From Helianthus annuus (Eukaryota; Streptophyta; Magnoliopsida; Asterales; Asteraceae), in NCBI RefSeq assembly GCF_002127325.2, contig NC_035435.2, forward strand, positions 125,388,934-125,452,933: DNA of 64,000 bases. Reading direction: 5' to 3'. This document shows, piece after piece, positions 10,398-22,585 of this stretch (the first letter of the stretch is position 1; each line of letters opens with the position of its first letter). The notes beneath the pieces are model-generated. The model was not told where the DNA came from and did no database searches. It was given only the letters and a program-made list of their open reading frames with translations. Made by a program: the position numbers and the translations under genes.

Positions 10398-13300
10398 CGA
10401 AATTACCTGTGCCCTTAGAAGTTGAAATAGGGGACAACAAAAGTTTTATAGTTTGCGATGTTTGTCGAGGCTGCAAATTAAGCATCGACGATGAAGAATA
10501 GTTGGTAGACCTAATCCCGATGTCAATGGGGGAATTTCAAGTAGTCGTTGGGATGGATTGGCTAGCCCAGCACCATGCAAAAGTCGTGTGTTTTCGTAAG
10601 GAGATAAAACTAACATCTCCGAGCGGGAAACACGTCACCATTTATGGCGAAAAAGGGGGCAACCCCATAGTGTGCTCGATGTTGAAAGCTCACAAGCTTA
10701 TGAAGCGAGGATGCAAGGGCTTCATGATATATGCGAATGAGCCCGGGAAAGAATTACCAAGAATTGGAGACGTACTCGTAGTGCGTGACTTTGAAGATGT
10801 ATTTCCTGATGATTTACCGGGAATGCCGCCCGAGCGGGAGGTGGAGTTCGGAATCGAGCTGATTCTGGGCGCAAAACCCGTAGCTAAAGCACCGTACCGA
10901 CTCACGCCGTCGGAATTACAAGAGTTGATGTCCCAAATTCAAGATCTGCTTGACAAAGGATTTATAAGGCCGAGTGTGTCTCCTTGGGGCGCACCGGTAT
11001 TGTTCGTGAGAAAGAAAGACGGGAGCATGCGCATGTGTATCGATTACCGGAAGTTAAACAAACTCACGGTAAAGAACCGATATCCGCTCCCGAGGATAGA
11101 TGATTTATTCGACCAATTACAAGGTGCGAACTGGTTTTCGAAAATTGACCTTAGATCGGGGTATCACCAACTAAAGGTCAAAGAAGAAGATGTGCCGAAG
11201 ACGGCTTTCCGCACAAGATACGGACATTACGAATTCCTCGTGATGTCATTCGGGCTAACAAATGCACCCGCGGCTTTCATGGACCTCATGAACCGGGTTT
11301 GCAAGCCAATGTTGGATAAGTCGGTCATTGTATTTATCGATGATATTTTGGTGTATTCGAAGAGCGAAGCTGAACACGCACACCACTTACAAGAGGTGTT
11401 AGAGACACTTAGACGAGAGAAGTTGTATGCAAAATTCTCTAAGTGTGCCTTTTGGTTACGAGAAGTGAAATTTCTCGGCCATATCATAAGTGCCGACGGA
11501 GTATTGGTGGATCCGTCAAAGATCGAGGCCGTGTCAAAATGGAATCCTCCGAAGAACCCATCGGAAATTAGAAGCTTTTTGGGGCTTGCGGGATACTATA
11601 GGAGATTCATTCAAGATTTCTCCAAGATTGCGTCACCGCTAACAAAGCTAACCCAAAAGAAAGAGAAGTTCATTTGGGGTGTCGATCAAGAAAAAGCGTT
11701 TCAAACGCTAAAAGAAAAGTTAACTCAAGCTCCGGTACTGACATTGTCGGACGGAGTCGAAGATATGGTGGTTTATTCGGATGCTTCACTGTCAGGGCTC
11801 CGATGCGTTTTGATGCAACGGGGCAAAGTTATAGCTTATGCCTCGAGACAATTGAAGATACACGAGAAGAAATATCCCACGCATGATCTTGAATTGGCTG
11901 CGGTGGTATTTGCCTTAAAGATATGGAGGCACTACCTATACGGGGTAAAGTGCACCATATACACCGATCACAAAAGCTTAAAATACTTCTTCGATCAGAA
12001 GGAGTTAAATATGCGACAAAGGCGATGGTTAGAGACGGTGAAAGATTTCGACTGTGAAATACATTACCACCCCGGAAAGGCAAATATGGTAGCGGACGCT
12101 CTGAGCAGAAAAGCGGACTATGTCCCAATACGAGTAAGGTCGATGCAGCTCGTGGTGACCTCGGGTATACTAGAACGTATTCGAGAGGCGCAAATAGAAG
12201 CAGTAAAAGAGGAGAATTGGAAGAAGGAAAGAATAATCGGTCAGTTGAAAGATTTGTCGAATAGGAATGACGGGTTGAAGACTCGATCCGGAAGGATATG
12301 AGTTCCAAATACTTGTGGGGTAAAGACGCTTCTACTAAATGAAGCCCATAAATCCCGATATTCAATCCATCCGGGGGCGACCAAGATGTATAATGACTTA
12401 AAACAAAACTATTGGTGGCCCGGGATGAAAAGAGATATTGTGAAATATGTGGAGAAGTGTTTGACCTGCTTGCAAGTTAAAGTGGAGCACCAGAAGCCAT
12501 ACGGTAAGCTGCAACCGTTGGACATCCCAGTTTGGAAATGGGAACAAATCACCATGGATTTGTTGACCAAATTGCCCAAAACTAACCGTGGGTTCGATGC
12601 TATATGGGTAGTCGTAGACAGATTGACGAAAAGTGCTCACTTTATTCCGACACGTGAGACCTATACATCCGAGAAGATGTCGGACGTGTATACCAATGAA
12701 ATCATAGCACGTCATGGAGTACCAATATCCATCGTATCGGACCGAGATACTCGGTTTACTTCAAAATTCTGGCGTGAATTCCAAGAACAGATGGGAACCA
12801 AGCTGTTTATTAGCACCGCTTACCATCCGCAAACGGATGGGCAGAGCGAAAGAACAATCCAAACGTTGGAGGATATGCTACGGGCCTGCATTATCGACTT
12901 CGGAGGTAGTTGGGATGTTTATCTACCCTTAGTCGAATTTTCGTATAACAATAGCTATCACGCAAGCATTAAGATGGCCCCGTATGAGATGTTGTATGGT
13001 AGAAAGTGTCGAACTCCGGTATGTTGGGGAGAAGTGGGCCCACGAGGACTAGCACCTACGGATATGATCCGAAGCACTAATGAGAACATCGAGGTGGTGC
13101 GGGCCCATTTGAAAGCGGCTCAAGATAGACAAAAGTCTTATGCCGACAAAAGACGAAGACCGATTGAGTTTCAGTTGGGTGATATGGTGATGCTAAAGGT
13201 TTCCCCATGGAAGGGCGTTATCAGATTTAGAAAAAGGGGAAAGCTAAGCCCGTGGTTTATTGGGCCATTTAAAATCGTCGAACGGGTCGGCAAGGTAGCT

Positions 13301-13672
13301 TACCGCCTGGAACTACCGGAATAGTTGAATGGAATACATGGCACGTTTCACGTGTCGCAATTGCGAAAGTGCCTAGCGGACGAAACGGCTTATATCCATT
13401 ACGATGATATCGAAGTGGATAATAGCCTGAATTATGCGGTGACACCGGTGGAGATTTTAGATCGGAAGGTCAAACACTTACGAAATAAACAAATCGATCA
13501 AGTCAAAATCAAATGGGAGCATAGGAAAGGTTCGGACACTACGTGGGAGTCCGAAGAGGAAATGCGACGTCTCCACCCTACATTATTTGGTACGTACTTC
13601 GGTTTCGGGGACGAAACCCTTTTTAAGGGGGGTGGACTTGTAACACCCCGAAAATATAAAACTTTATATTAG
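10334..13672 (+). pseudogene. pol: Element E protease-RT-RNase H-integrase-chromodomain, three stops
   Basis: This pol reading frame is broken by in-frame stops at 10499 (TAG), 12299 (TGA) and 13322 (TAG). The protease site DTGA is at 10334-10345. RT follows with [13 protein letters not shown] and the catalytic FIDDILVYS. RNase H has YSDAS and YTDHKS. The integrase zinc region and DDE core ([27 protein letters not shown]) lie in 12386-13324. A GPF-type C-terminal domain and a chromodomain-like tail (VKIKWEHRKGSDTTWESEEEM) come last. The TGA replaces the Trp of the family motif GRIWVP. The tail assigns it to chromoviruses, and Tekay/Del fits best with the LTR length. All catalytic motifs I looked for are present apart from the stops. 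Confidence 0.88.
13601..13637 (+). promoter_or_regulatory. Element E stem-loop and polypurine tract
   Basis: ggtttcg-ggga-cgaaacc (13601-13618) is a perfect 7-bp stem. It is followed by the purine tract aaggggggtgga (about 13625-13636) just before the 3' LTR. Confidence 0.75.
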
Positions 13673-14808
13673 AATTATAAAGTATAAATAAACAAAGAAT
13701 TTACTAACTAAAAATTTTAACCTAGTTAGTTACAAGTCTAGAAATAACTTATAGTAGGGTTAAATGCAACTAAATTTAATGTTGATCAAAGTGGAGGGGC
13801 TTAAGTAGTAAAAATTGAAAACTTAATTGTAATTAAGTAAATAAAATAAACCAAACACCCCATTTGGGGAAGTCTGGTCGTACAAGAACAAGCAGGGGCG
13901 ATCCCCACTCTCTCCAAAACCCTAACTTCACAAATTTGATCAATTGAAGGCTTAATCCAAGTGGAAATCAAGCATAGATTACTAATCCTCATCACAAGAG
14001 GATTACAAGATATGTAAAATTTAGTGAAAACTCTTAATTTGAAATTCTCATGAAATTGAGAAAAATCTAAAATTAGGGTTGCATGTATATGTTGTGATGA
14101 TTTAAGAACAACTATAGTGTTTAGGGACAAACCCTAAACGAACACAAGCTGAAATCATGTAAAATTTTAGTGGAAACTATGATCACCATTGTAGGTGATT
14201 AATGGGTTATGTGTTAATTAATGAACACTAGGATATTGGGTGTTAATCTTGTGTAATTTAACAATTTGGAAGTGATTTTAGAAATCTAGAAGCTAACACT
14301 CATGTAAAATGTTGATTGAGGTGAAATTGGGGCTAAATGATAAGCTAGAAACTTGTCATATAATCATGTGAAAAAAAATCTGCTCTTAAGGTGTTTGTGA
14401 AAATGCCTCAAAGAAGGCTTAAAATGGAAATTTAAAGATTAAACGCATAATTATGATGTTTCGGTGTATTATGCGATGTAAGGTTTGAAGAGAGTTCTAA
14501 ACATGTCTTGAATTGAACTCTATAGGAAAGGATACCGGAACGTCGAGTGGACAAGCCGGTGGTGATTTGCGGTTGAAGGGCATACACTAAGGTACGTAAC
14601 TTTATTGGTTACATTAAACGAGTTGTTGATAAGTTTCGAAAATCTTATTGTTGAATCTAAATCTGTGTTGAATTTATATTGATTATGGATGGATGTGAAT
14701 AATTAGACTTAGTATAGTAAACGAACCAATTGGTAGTCATCATAAGTGGATGGTTCCACAAGATGAGCCAACGGGTCTATTAGTTGTGAAAATGGTAGTT
14801 TTAAACAT
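13639..14808 (+). repeat. Element E 3' LTR, left part
   Basis: It corresponds to 6855-8030 of the 5' LTR. It ends at a four-base overlap (acat) with element F, where about 298 bp of E's LTR and 264 bp of F's LTR are missing. Confidence 0.92.
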
Positions 14809-17497
14809 ATCAGTTCGCATCCCACAACGACCACCTCCATATGCAAGCTCCAAGCATTTAACGACCTGTAAGGCATGTAACAACGAGTCAACAACAAAGT
14901 TGAGTGAATTCACAGTTGGTTGTTTAGCTATAGCATTTGTTTCGTAAATTATCTGTTCGTTTTGAAAACCATGTATCGTATGAGTTTGCATCGCGGTCTT
15001 TCTGACATGTTTGCGAAGATTAGTGGGGGTTTCCCATGTGTTACTAGACCACGCGTATCGACTGCTACGAAAATATAAGAGGTGCCCTAAGTCAATGTCT
15101 ATCAGCATTGACCCTTTGCCCATAGTCCATTAGTACACGCCCGTCCGACTGGCACGGTGTGAGGTTTGTTAAACCTAATAGCGCTATTAACTAATGACCC
15201 GCTCGCCATAGGCCTCGGCGATTAAGTCGATAAATGAGGGACTTAAAGTGATAGAGTTGATGGTCTTATTATCGTGTACGTAGGTTTTACGTACGTGCCC
15301 TTCAATCCGAGGACAGTAAAAAGTAGTTTAACAGTAATGATAGTACAAGTAGTTAATCAATCCCATTCCCAAACCCCTGGGAATCCCATGCCTTAGAAAG
15401 AGTGTGAACTCACCTCGGTTTGCTCGGTTAGATTCTCAATATAGCTAACAGTCAAGGTCGGTCAATCTCGTCCTAATATAATTTACCAGTTAGTCATTTA
15501 GTGGCTTTCAAATAGAACACAAAGTTCCTACACGTATCTATCACATAACATTCATCACTTTAACGGTTTATGCCCTCTAAGTTTCCCATCCATTCCCCAC
15601 TCAAAATCAAACATACGATAATGCACATAACATATATAACATGTTAGATCATTCACGGATAGCATACTCGACATTTAGACACGCAAGTCACAACTTATCT
15701 CAATTCAGCATTTATATTCAAAACCGGCTGTTTTCGGACATCTTAATAAAATATTTATATTATTCCAAAAATTCCCAAATTTCTACAAGATGTCTTAAAC
15801 GTTCCATATTTTATTGTATAAAAATATCGAAGTCCGGTTCACTACCAATATTTTATAAAAAATCATATTCCGGACTGAACTCAGATTTATGTATTTCTGA
15901 CCACAGTCCACGGAACAATTTATTAAAAATTCATCGAGTGTCCGATTTACGAAATTCCAGTGGGGTAACTACACATGCATCGGTTGTCATCTACTGTATA
16001 AATTTCATGGTCCGATTCCTCACAAAACTCAGGTTACGACTGAAAGTATGACACCCATGTATTGCTGGTCAAAATTCAGCTTAAGTTGCTGTTACAAATT
16101 AACACTTTAAAAATAGTAAACGGAGTCCAAAAATTACGATTCCGGTGCCATTAGAACCGTATTTCCTAATATCACATTTTAGACTCAAAATATCGGTTTT
16201 TCGTTAAGTTTATGACCTGTTTACAGCCAACTGAAGTTGGCTGTAAAGTATGGACAGATTGCTGTTTTTAGTCTCTAGCTTACTAGTTTGTGTTCGGTTA
16301 ATCCCGTTAATCATATTTAGTGATCGTAACAACATCCCACATCAATATCGACAAGTAAATCAACAAATACTCAGTACATATCAAAACAACTTCATACTAA
16401 CATAAATACATCATGCTTCATCTTCTTGTTTAAGCCCTTTTTTAGTGTTTTTTGTAGATTTAACATATTACATTTTTCTCTACACAAAATGGACATGAAC
16501 AAGGGTTAAATAGAGACTTACTACTAGCTTAAAGCTAGGGAAAAATCTAGTGAAGAAGATGATGAGAAAAAGATGAGGAATCAAGCAAGAACAAGGCTCC
16601 TTTGAAGCTCCACAAGTTGCAAGCTCCTACAACCCTTCTTCTACACTTGAATGATGCTCCAAGATGGATGAATATGGTGGTTGTGTGGTGGTGATGGTGG
16701 CGGTTTGGGGTGAGCCGAAAGAGGGAGAGAGGGAGTGAGGAGAGAGGGTAAATCTTGTGAATGATGGTTGTGACCTTTGGCCTTGCTTCTTATAGATATG
16801 ATCATATATTATGGCAACTCCAACAAGTAAACAATCTATTAAAATAATAGGATAAAATATTGCACAAGATTTAGGCATGATTGTGATGGTCCTTGTAATC
16901 TTTTCATATCCTACAAGATCCTTACAAAATCAAATAAAATCCAAACAAACCCAAGGAAAATCAAAATAGATCAAATGGGATATGGTAGGATTTGGAGAAA
17001 TATTTGGTGGGTCCATCATATGACCGTCCATATGTAATGGGGGGGGGGGGTTAAGTGTAAATTTCGAACCATGTGGTTACCTTGTAATCATATACCAAGT
17101 ATCTAGTTAGTGTAGTTAGTTACTAGATATTTTAGTGTGCGTTAGGGTGTTCGGGGACCATGACTACCTCAGAAATAATTAAACAATGCTTTTAATAATA
17201 TTTTGATGTTCCGGGTTATGTCCGGTTGTTCGGTCGGATACTGTTCCGTTAAATTGTTTAAATTGTTCCGTAAGGCGTCTTATATATATATATTTTTGTA
17301 ACACAATTAATTCCTAACACATAGGAAAATATTCAGGACTATTTATTAACTTTTATGTATACCACTAGTATGTTAACACGCACATGTAAGTATAACACGG
17401 TATTCAGAGAGCAGTTAAATGATTCAGCACAGTCATCAAGCACTTTAATTATTATTAATAATTTGTACGGATGTATGGAATTACGAGGGTTGTCACA
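14809..17497 (-). repeat. Element F 3' LTR (264 bp lost at its distal end)
   Basis: It starts (minus strand) TGTGACAACCCTCG next to the polypurine tract at 17498. It holds about 1.5 kb (15886-17408) that the other LTR lacks, a perfect 12-bp-arm hairpin at 16220-16247, and a long G run near 17040. The distal 264 bp are deleted at the junction with E. Confidence 0.88.
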
Positions 17498-17533
17498 TTC
17501 TCCCCCTGTTAAAAAAATTTCGTCCCGAAATTT
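17498..17533 (-). promoter_or_regulatory. Element F polypurine tract and stem-loop (proximal set)
   Basis: Minus-strand AACAGGGGGAGAA (17510-17498) abuts the 3' LTR. Directly before it is the perfect palindrome aaatttcgtcccgaaattt (17515-17533). Confidence 0.8.
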
Positions 17534-17558
17534 AGCGCGTGGTTACTGAGGAAGCTAG

Positions 17559-18958
17559 TTAAGTTGCGTTGTTTTCCTGATTTTCCTGGGGTGTCACATC
17601 ATCCCCCCGTTGATTTGGAATTTTGTCCCGAAATGCGGTAGCTTCAGCCTCAGTAGTGGTTGCATTTTTCTTAAACAGCTGGGGATACTTGAGTTTCATT
17701 TGGTCTTCTCGTTCCCAGGTATGCTCTGGGCCACGACGGGAATTCCAACGAACTCGAACGAGAGGTATTCTGGTGTGCTTGAGAATCTTAACATCTTGAT
17801 CCGTAATCTCTACTGGTTCCTCGGCGAATCGCAGTTTGTCGTCGATTGTGAGCTCTTTGAGAGGAACTATGAGGGTCTCATCTGACAAACACTTCTTCAG
17901 ATTTGACACGTGGAATACGTTGTGAACTCCGCTGAGTTCTTCGGGTAGATTTAACCTGTAGGCGACCTTGCCAATTCTCTCGGTGATTTCAAAGGGTCCA
18001 ACGTATCGCGGGTTGAGTTTGCCTCGTTTTCCGAAACGAACTACACCTTTCCAAGGTGAAACTTTGAGTAGCACCCGATCCCCAACCTGGAACTCGAGTG
18101 GCTTTCTTCGCTTATCGGCATAGCTTTTCTGACGGTCACGAGCTGCCGCCATTCGTTGTCGTATCTGAGCAATCTTCTCGGTTGTATCTACTACGAGTTC
18201 TGGGCAGTGATTTGGCTGTCACCAACTTCTGCCCAACAAAGAGGTGATCGGCATTTACGTCCGTATAATGCCTCAAACGGAGCGGCCTGGATGCTGGTGT
18301 GGTAGCTGTTGTTATACGAAAATTCCACTAACGGGAGATGCTTTTCCCAGCCGTTGCCGAAGTCGATCACGCATGCCCTAAGCATGTCTTCGAGAGTCTG
18401 AATGGTGCGTTCAGATTGCCCATCCGTTTGTGGATGATAAGCGGTGCTCATGTCTAATCGTGAGCCAAAAGACTTATGCATAGCTTGCCATAGTTCAGAG
18501 GTAAAACGAGCGTCACGATCAGAAATGATGGAGGTTGGCACTCCGTGCCTTGATACCACTTCTTTTAGGTAGATGTCTGCTAGAGTAGAAAACTTATCCG
18601 TTTCTTTGATAGGCAGAAAATGTGCAGACTTGGTCAGTCGATCCACGATCACCCAAATGGTATCATTTCGGTGTTGAGATCTGGGCAGACCAGTAACGAA
18701 ATCCATGGAAATTTGCTCCCATTTACATTTCGGGATCTCTGGTTGTTGAAGTGGGCCTGATGGTTTCTGGTATTCGACCTTGACTCTAGCACAAGTCAAG
18801 CATTTACTGACGTAGGTCGCTATGTTGGCTTTCATACCAGGCCACCAGTATGTAGTCTTGAGATCATGGTACATCTTGTCCGAACCAGGATGTACTGAGT
18901 AACGAGACTTATGCGCTTCATCCATCACAAGCTCGCGCAAGTCTCCATACAGCGGAAC
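17559..18958 (-). pseudogene. pol: Element F integrase and chromodomain, frameshifted
   Basis: This continues pol after a TAG at 18959-18961. The first part (18940-18191) has the HHCC region ([20 protein letters not shown]) and the DDE core ([27 protein letters not shown]). A one-base loss near 18215 shifts the frame. The rest (18152-17559) carries the GPF domain (RYVGPFEITERIG) and a chromodomain-like tail (VRVRWNSRRGPEHTWERE). The last ~25 residues come from the fossil polypurine module, so the C terminus is extended compared with relatives. The enzyme would join cDNA to the host genome, but this copy cannot be made intact. Confidence 0.85.
17588..17634 (-). promoter_or_regulatory. Second, internal copy of stem-loop, polypurine tract and LTR start in F
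   Basis: Reading the minus strand, a decayed palindrome (17634-17620), a purine tract AACGGGGGGATGA (17611-17599) and TGTGACACCCC (17598-17588) repeat the module found at 17533-17490. The pol frame reads through this copy, so it appears to be a fossil. Confidence 0.6.
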
Positions 18959-21900
18959 CTAGATGCGTCCGTTAACATAGTAGGCGCTGTTTTCTTTTTG
19001 TTCTAGCCGTTGCCTCGATCCTCGTAGGGACTCAGCCCTAATGTTCTCTGCTTTCAACGCTTCAACCTGAGCATCACGAATCTGAGCTGGAAGTTTGGAT
19101 TGGATGGTAAGTTGTAACACACGTACACGCCTAGGTATAGTATCCTTCCGGCTGAGGGCGTCAGCCACAACATTGGCCTTGCCCGGATGATACTTGATCG
19201 CGCATTCGTAGTCATTCAAGAGTTCGACCCATCGACGTTGACGCATGTTTAACTCCTTTTGCTTGAAAATATGCTCGAGACTCCTGTGATCGGTGTAAAT
19301 GGTGCACTTGGTACTGTACAGGTAATGTCTCCATATCTTAAGCGCGAAAACAACTGCTCCCAATTCCAAGTCGTGCGTAGTGTAGTTCCTTTCGTGAACC
19401 TTAAGTTGGCGCGATGCGTAGGCAATGACCTTGTCACGTTGCATCAACACACAACCAAGTCCTTGGATGGAAGCGTCGCAATAAACCACAAAATCATCTG
19501 TGCCTTCAGGCAATGAGAGGATAGGCGCGCTACAGAGTCTATCTTTCAAGTGCTGAAATGGGGACTCCTGTGCATCACCCCAACGATAGGTAACACCTTT
19601 CTGAGTCAGTGAAGTGAGAGGTTGCGCAATCTTTGAGAAATCTTTGATAAACCTTCTGTAATATCCTGCCAGACCTAAGAATTGGCGGATCTCTGTTGGT
19701 GTGCGGGGTGCAGGCCAATTCTTGATCGATTCAACCTTAGATGGATCAACATGAATCCCATCCTTGTTTACCACATGGCCCAGAAAATGGACTTCGCGAA
19801 GCCAGAAGTCACATTTCGAAAACTTGGCATACAGCTGCTCTTTACGAAGTAGTTCCAGAATAAGCCTCAGGTGTTGCTCGTGTTCCTCCTGACTCTTAGA
19901 ATAGATCAGGATGTCGTCGATGAAGACTATGACAAATTTATCCAAGTAAGGTTTGCACACTCGGTTCATGAGGTCCATGAAGACCGCTGGTGCATTCGTT
20001 AATCCGAAAGGCATAACCAGAAACTCGTAATGGCCGTAACGAGTTCTGAATGCTGTTTTAGAGACGTCCTCCTCTCGGACCCTCAGCTGATGGTATCCCG
20101 ATCTCAAATCAATCTTAGAATAGAAGCTCGACCCTTGCAACTGGTCGAACAAGTCATCAATGCATGGAAGGGGGTAACGATTCTTCACAGTCACCTTGTT
20201 GAGTTCGCGGTAATCAATACACATCCTGAAGGTACCGTCTTTCTTCTTTACGAATAACACTGGAGCTCCCCATGGCGAAGAGCTAGGACGTATGAAACCC
20301 TTTTCCAAGAGTTCTTGTAGTTGCGTGGACAGTTCTTCAAGTTCCGATGGAGCTAGACGATAAGGGGCTCGAGCTATGGGCGCTGCTCCAGGAGCTAGCT
20401 TGATTTGAAACTCAACTTGGCGATGAGGCGGAAGACCAGGTAATTCCTCAGGAAATACCTCAGGAAAGTCGCGCATAATAGGAATGTCTTCTATCTTCCT
20501 TTCTTCTGAGGATGCCTCAGTAACGAGGGCTAGGATAGCGGTGTGGCCCTTCCGTAAACACTTCTGGGCTTTAAGGAAAGAGATGATGCCTACAACAGCA
20601 CCACTCTTGTCGCCACGAATCACGAGGGGTTCTTTACCAGGGCGAGGGATGCGGACGATTTTCTCCTTGCAAATAATCTCCGCTTGGTGTCGAGATAACC
20701 AATCCATCCCAATGACAACGTCAAAACTACCCAGAACGATAGGAATGAGGTTGATAGAAAAGGTCTGATCGGCAAGGACAAGCTTGCAACCTTTAACTAT
20801 ATGTGTAGCCTCTAAACTTTTGCCATTTGCTATTTCTACCGTGTGCTTGGTGTTCAAAAGTGTTGGAGTGCGCTTAAGCATTTGGCTAACTTTTAAGGAC
20901 ACGTAGCTAGTATCGGCACCCAAATCAAATAAAACAGTAACAAAGAAATCATCCAGAAGAAACTTACCCATCACAACGTTGGGATCGTTCCTTGCATCAC
21001 CCTGACCAATCACGAAAGCACGACCTCTTGCTCCATTACCATTGTTGTTACCCCCGTTCTTACCTCCATTGTTGTTCCCGTTTCCCTGGTTGTTGTTGTT
21101 GTTCTGATTTTGGTTAAGCTGGGGACAGTTCTTCTTAAAGTGGCCTTCAGCGCCACACTGAAAGCATCCCCTGTTGCCCCGTTGCTGTTGTTGATTTTGC
21201 GGTGCTTGCTGTTGCTGCTGGCGATTCTGATTTGCAGGCCGTGAGCTCCTGCAATCCTTGGCTTCGTGACCCATCTTGAGACACCTCTGACAACGTCCTT
21301 TGTTGCATTGACCACTATGGTGTCTGTTACATTTATTGCACTTCGGGTGGTTTCCTCGATACCCACCCTGTCCTTGATTACCGGAGGATTGCTGACCAGG
21401 ACTCTGGTAGCCATCAGTCTTTCTCTGCTGAGACTGAACCGAAGCAGAACCCTTACTGGAGTTTTCATCCCATTTTCGCTTGTTGTCGTTGGGAGCATCA
21501 GAAGTAGTGGCGCTAATACGTTTGGGCAGTTTGTTCTGCTCAACTGCCTGATCAGTGAGTCGGTGAGCCAACTTGACGATTTGCTGTATAGTGCCAAGGT
21601 TAGCTGAGGTTACGTGGCTTTGAATTTCTGGCACCAAGCCCTTAAGGTACAGCTCAATGCGTTTGTAGGGAGGGGCCACCATAGTAGGACACAGGATGGC
21701 CAGTTCGTTTGACCTCTTAGTATACGCCTCAATCTCAGACCCCGTCATCTTCAGATTGAAAAATTCCACCTCTAGCTTGTGGATGTCGTCACGACTGCAA
21801 TATTCTTCTCTAATCAGTTCTTTGAAGCCATTCCATGGGGTGGCATTAGCAACCGCCAACCCAAGCAATTGGACCTGTGCTTTCCACCAGGTTAACGCAG

Positions 21901-22283
21901 CTCCTTCGAGTGTTCCAGTAGCATACTTCACCTTACGATCTTCCGGGCAATCACACATTTCGAAAACAGACTCGAGCTTCTCGAACCAGTGAAGAAGGCC
22001 TACAGCACCTTCTGTGCCGCTGAAGGTGCTTGGTCGGCAATCCATGAAGGTTTTGAATGTGCACACAGGAGGCTGAGCATGTTGACCTGTGGTGCGAGAA
22101 TAAATGACAAGGTTAAGCACGAGGGTAGGTTTGCGAAGGTAAGATCTAAACGTCCTAAGATAGGTCGAAGTAGCAGGTTATACCTCCTGTAGGAACAGCT
22201 GCGAGTGCCTCAGCAACTCGTTCGTTGATCAGAGCCGTCAACTGGGCTTGAGTAAGGTTGATACGTCCTCCGCGTCCGCTCAT
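18959..22283 (-). pseudogene. gag-pol: Element F Gag-protease-RT-RNase H polyprotein
   Basis: The start at 22283 (MSGRGGRINLTQAQL) is interrupted by stops in a 97-nt intron-like segment (22183-22087). From 22120 to 18959 it is one open frame of 1053 codons. Counted in that frame, the gag domain covers about residues 20-190. Three zinc knuckles follow (residues 261-272, 277-290, 319-332) within Gln/Asn-rich linkers. The protease motif reads FDLGADTS where relatives have DSGA or DTGA, so the catalytic triad residue is changed. RT has [17 protein letters not shown] sequence and FIDDILIY (733-740). RNase H has YCDAS and YTDHRS. The frame ends at TAG replacing the Trp of GRIWVP. Gag and Pol are fused in one frame, as in other Tekay elements. 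Confidence 0.88.
22087..22183 (-). other. Intron-like segment in F gag (97 nt)
   Basis: The minus strand reads GGAG|GTATAACC at the left and CACCACAG|GT at the right. Removing 97 nt restores the gag frame without a gap (codon phase 1). It contains in-frame stops and a CTTAAC that could be a branch site. It may instead be an insertion that happens to look like an intron. Confidence 0.45.
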
Positions 22284-22568
22284 GATCTTCATAACGAAGC
22301 AACGTAAGTGAGGAAAGTGTCGTGAAAGTGCGTAGGTGTGGGACGACAGTAGAGAGTAAGCACACAAGGTTCAAGTAGCAGTTATCACCTTAACTAATGC
22401 ACAGTGTGAGCTATCTAACCGACAATATAACATAAATCATACCACCTATTGTGTTGAGTCTTGCACGTGGAGCGAAGCGTCGTTGTGGATCGTTGAGCAC
22501 TGTACAGGTTATAGTCTGGTTTTATCAAAAATCTTTTCCCTTTCTAAAACCAAGTTCGCTATAACCAA

Positions 22569-22582
22569 TGGCTCTGATACCA
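22569..22582 (-). promoter_or_regulatory. Element F primer binding site (tRNA-iMet)
   Basis: Minus-strand TGGTATCAGAGCCA begins 3 nt after the 5' LTR end (GGGGGTGTGACA). It is the standard complement of the initiator tRNA-Met 3' end. Confidence 0.92.
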
Positions 22583-22585
22583 ATC

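Noticed and set aside
15641..16051. 136-codon plus-strand frame in the F LTR
   Set aside because: It is on the antisense strand of an LTR, the right LTR copy is cut short, and there is no protein-like pattern.
17036..17053. G homopolymer as a G-quadruplex or polypurine tract
   Set aside because: A single run inside the F LTR, not at an LTR border, so ordinary slippage is enough to explain it.
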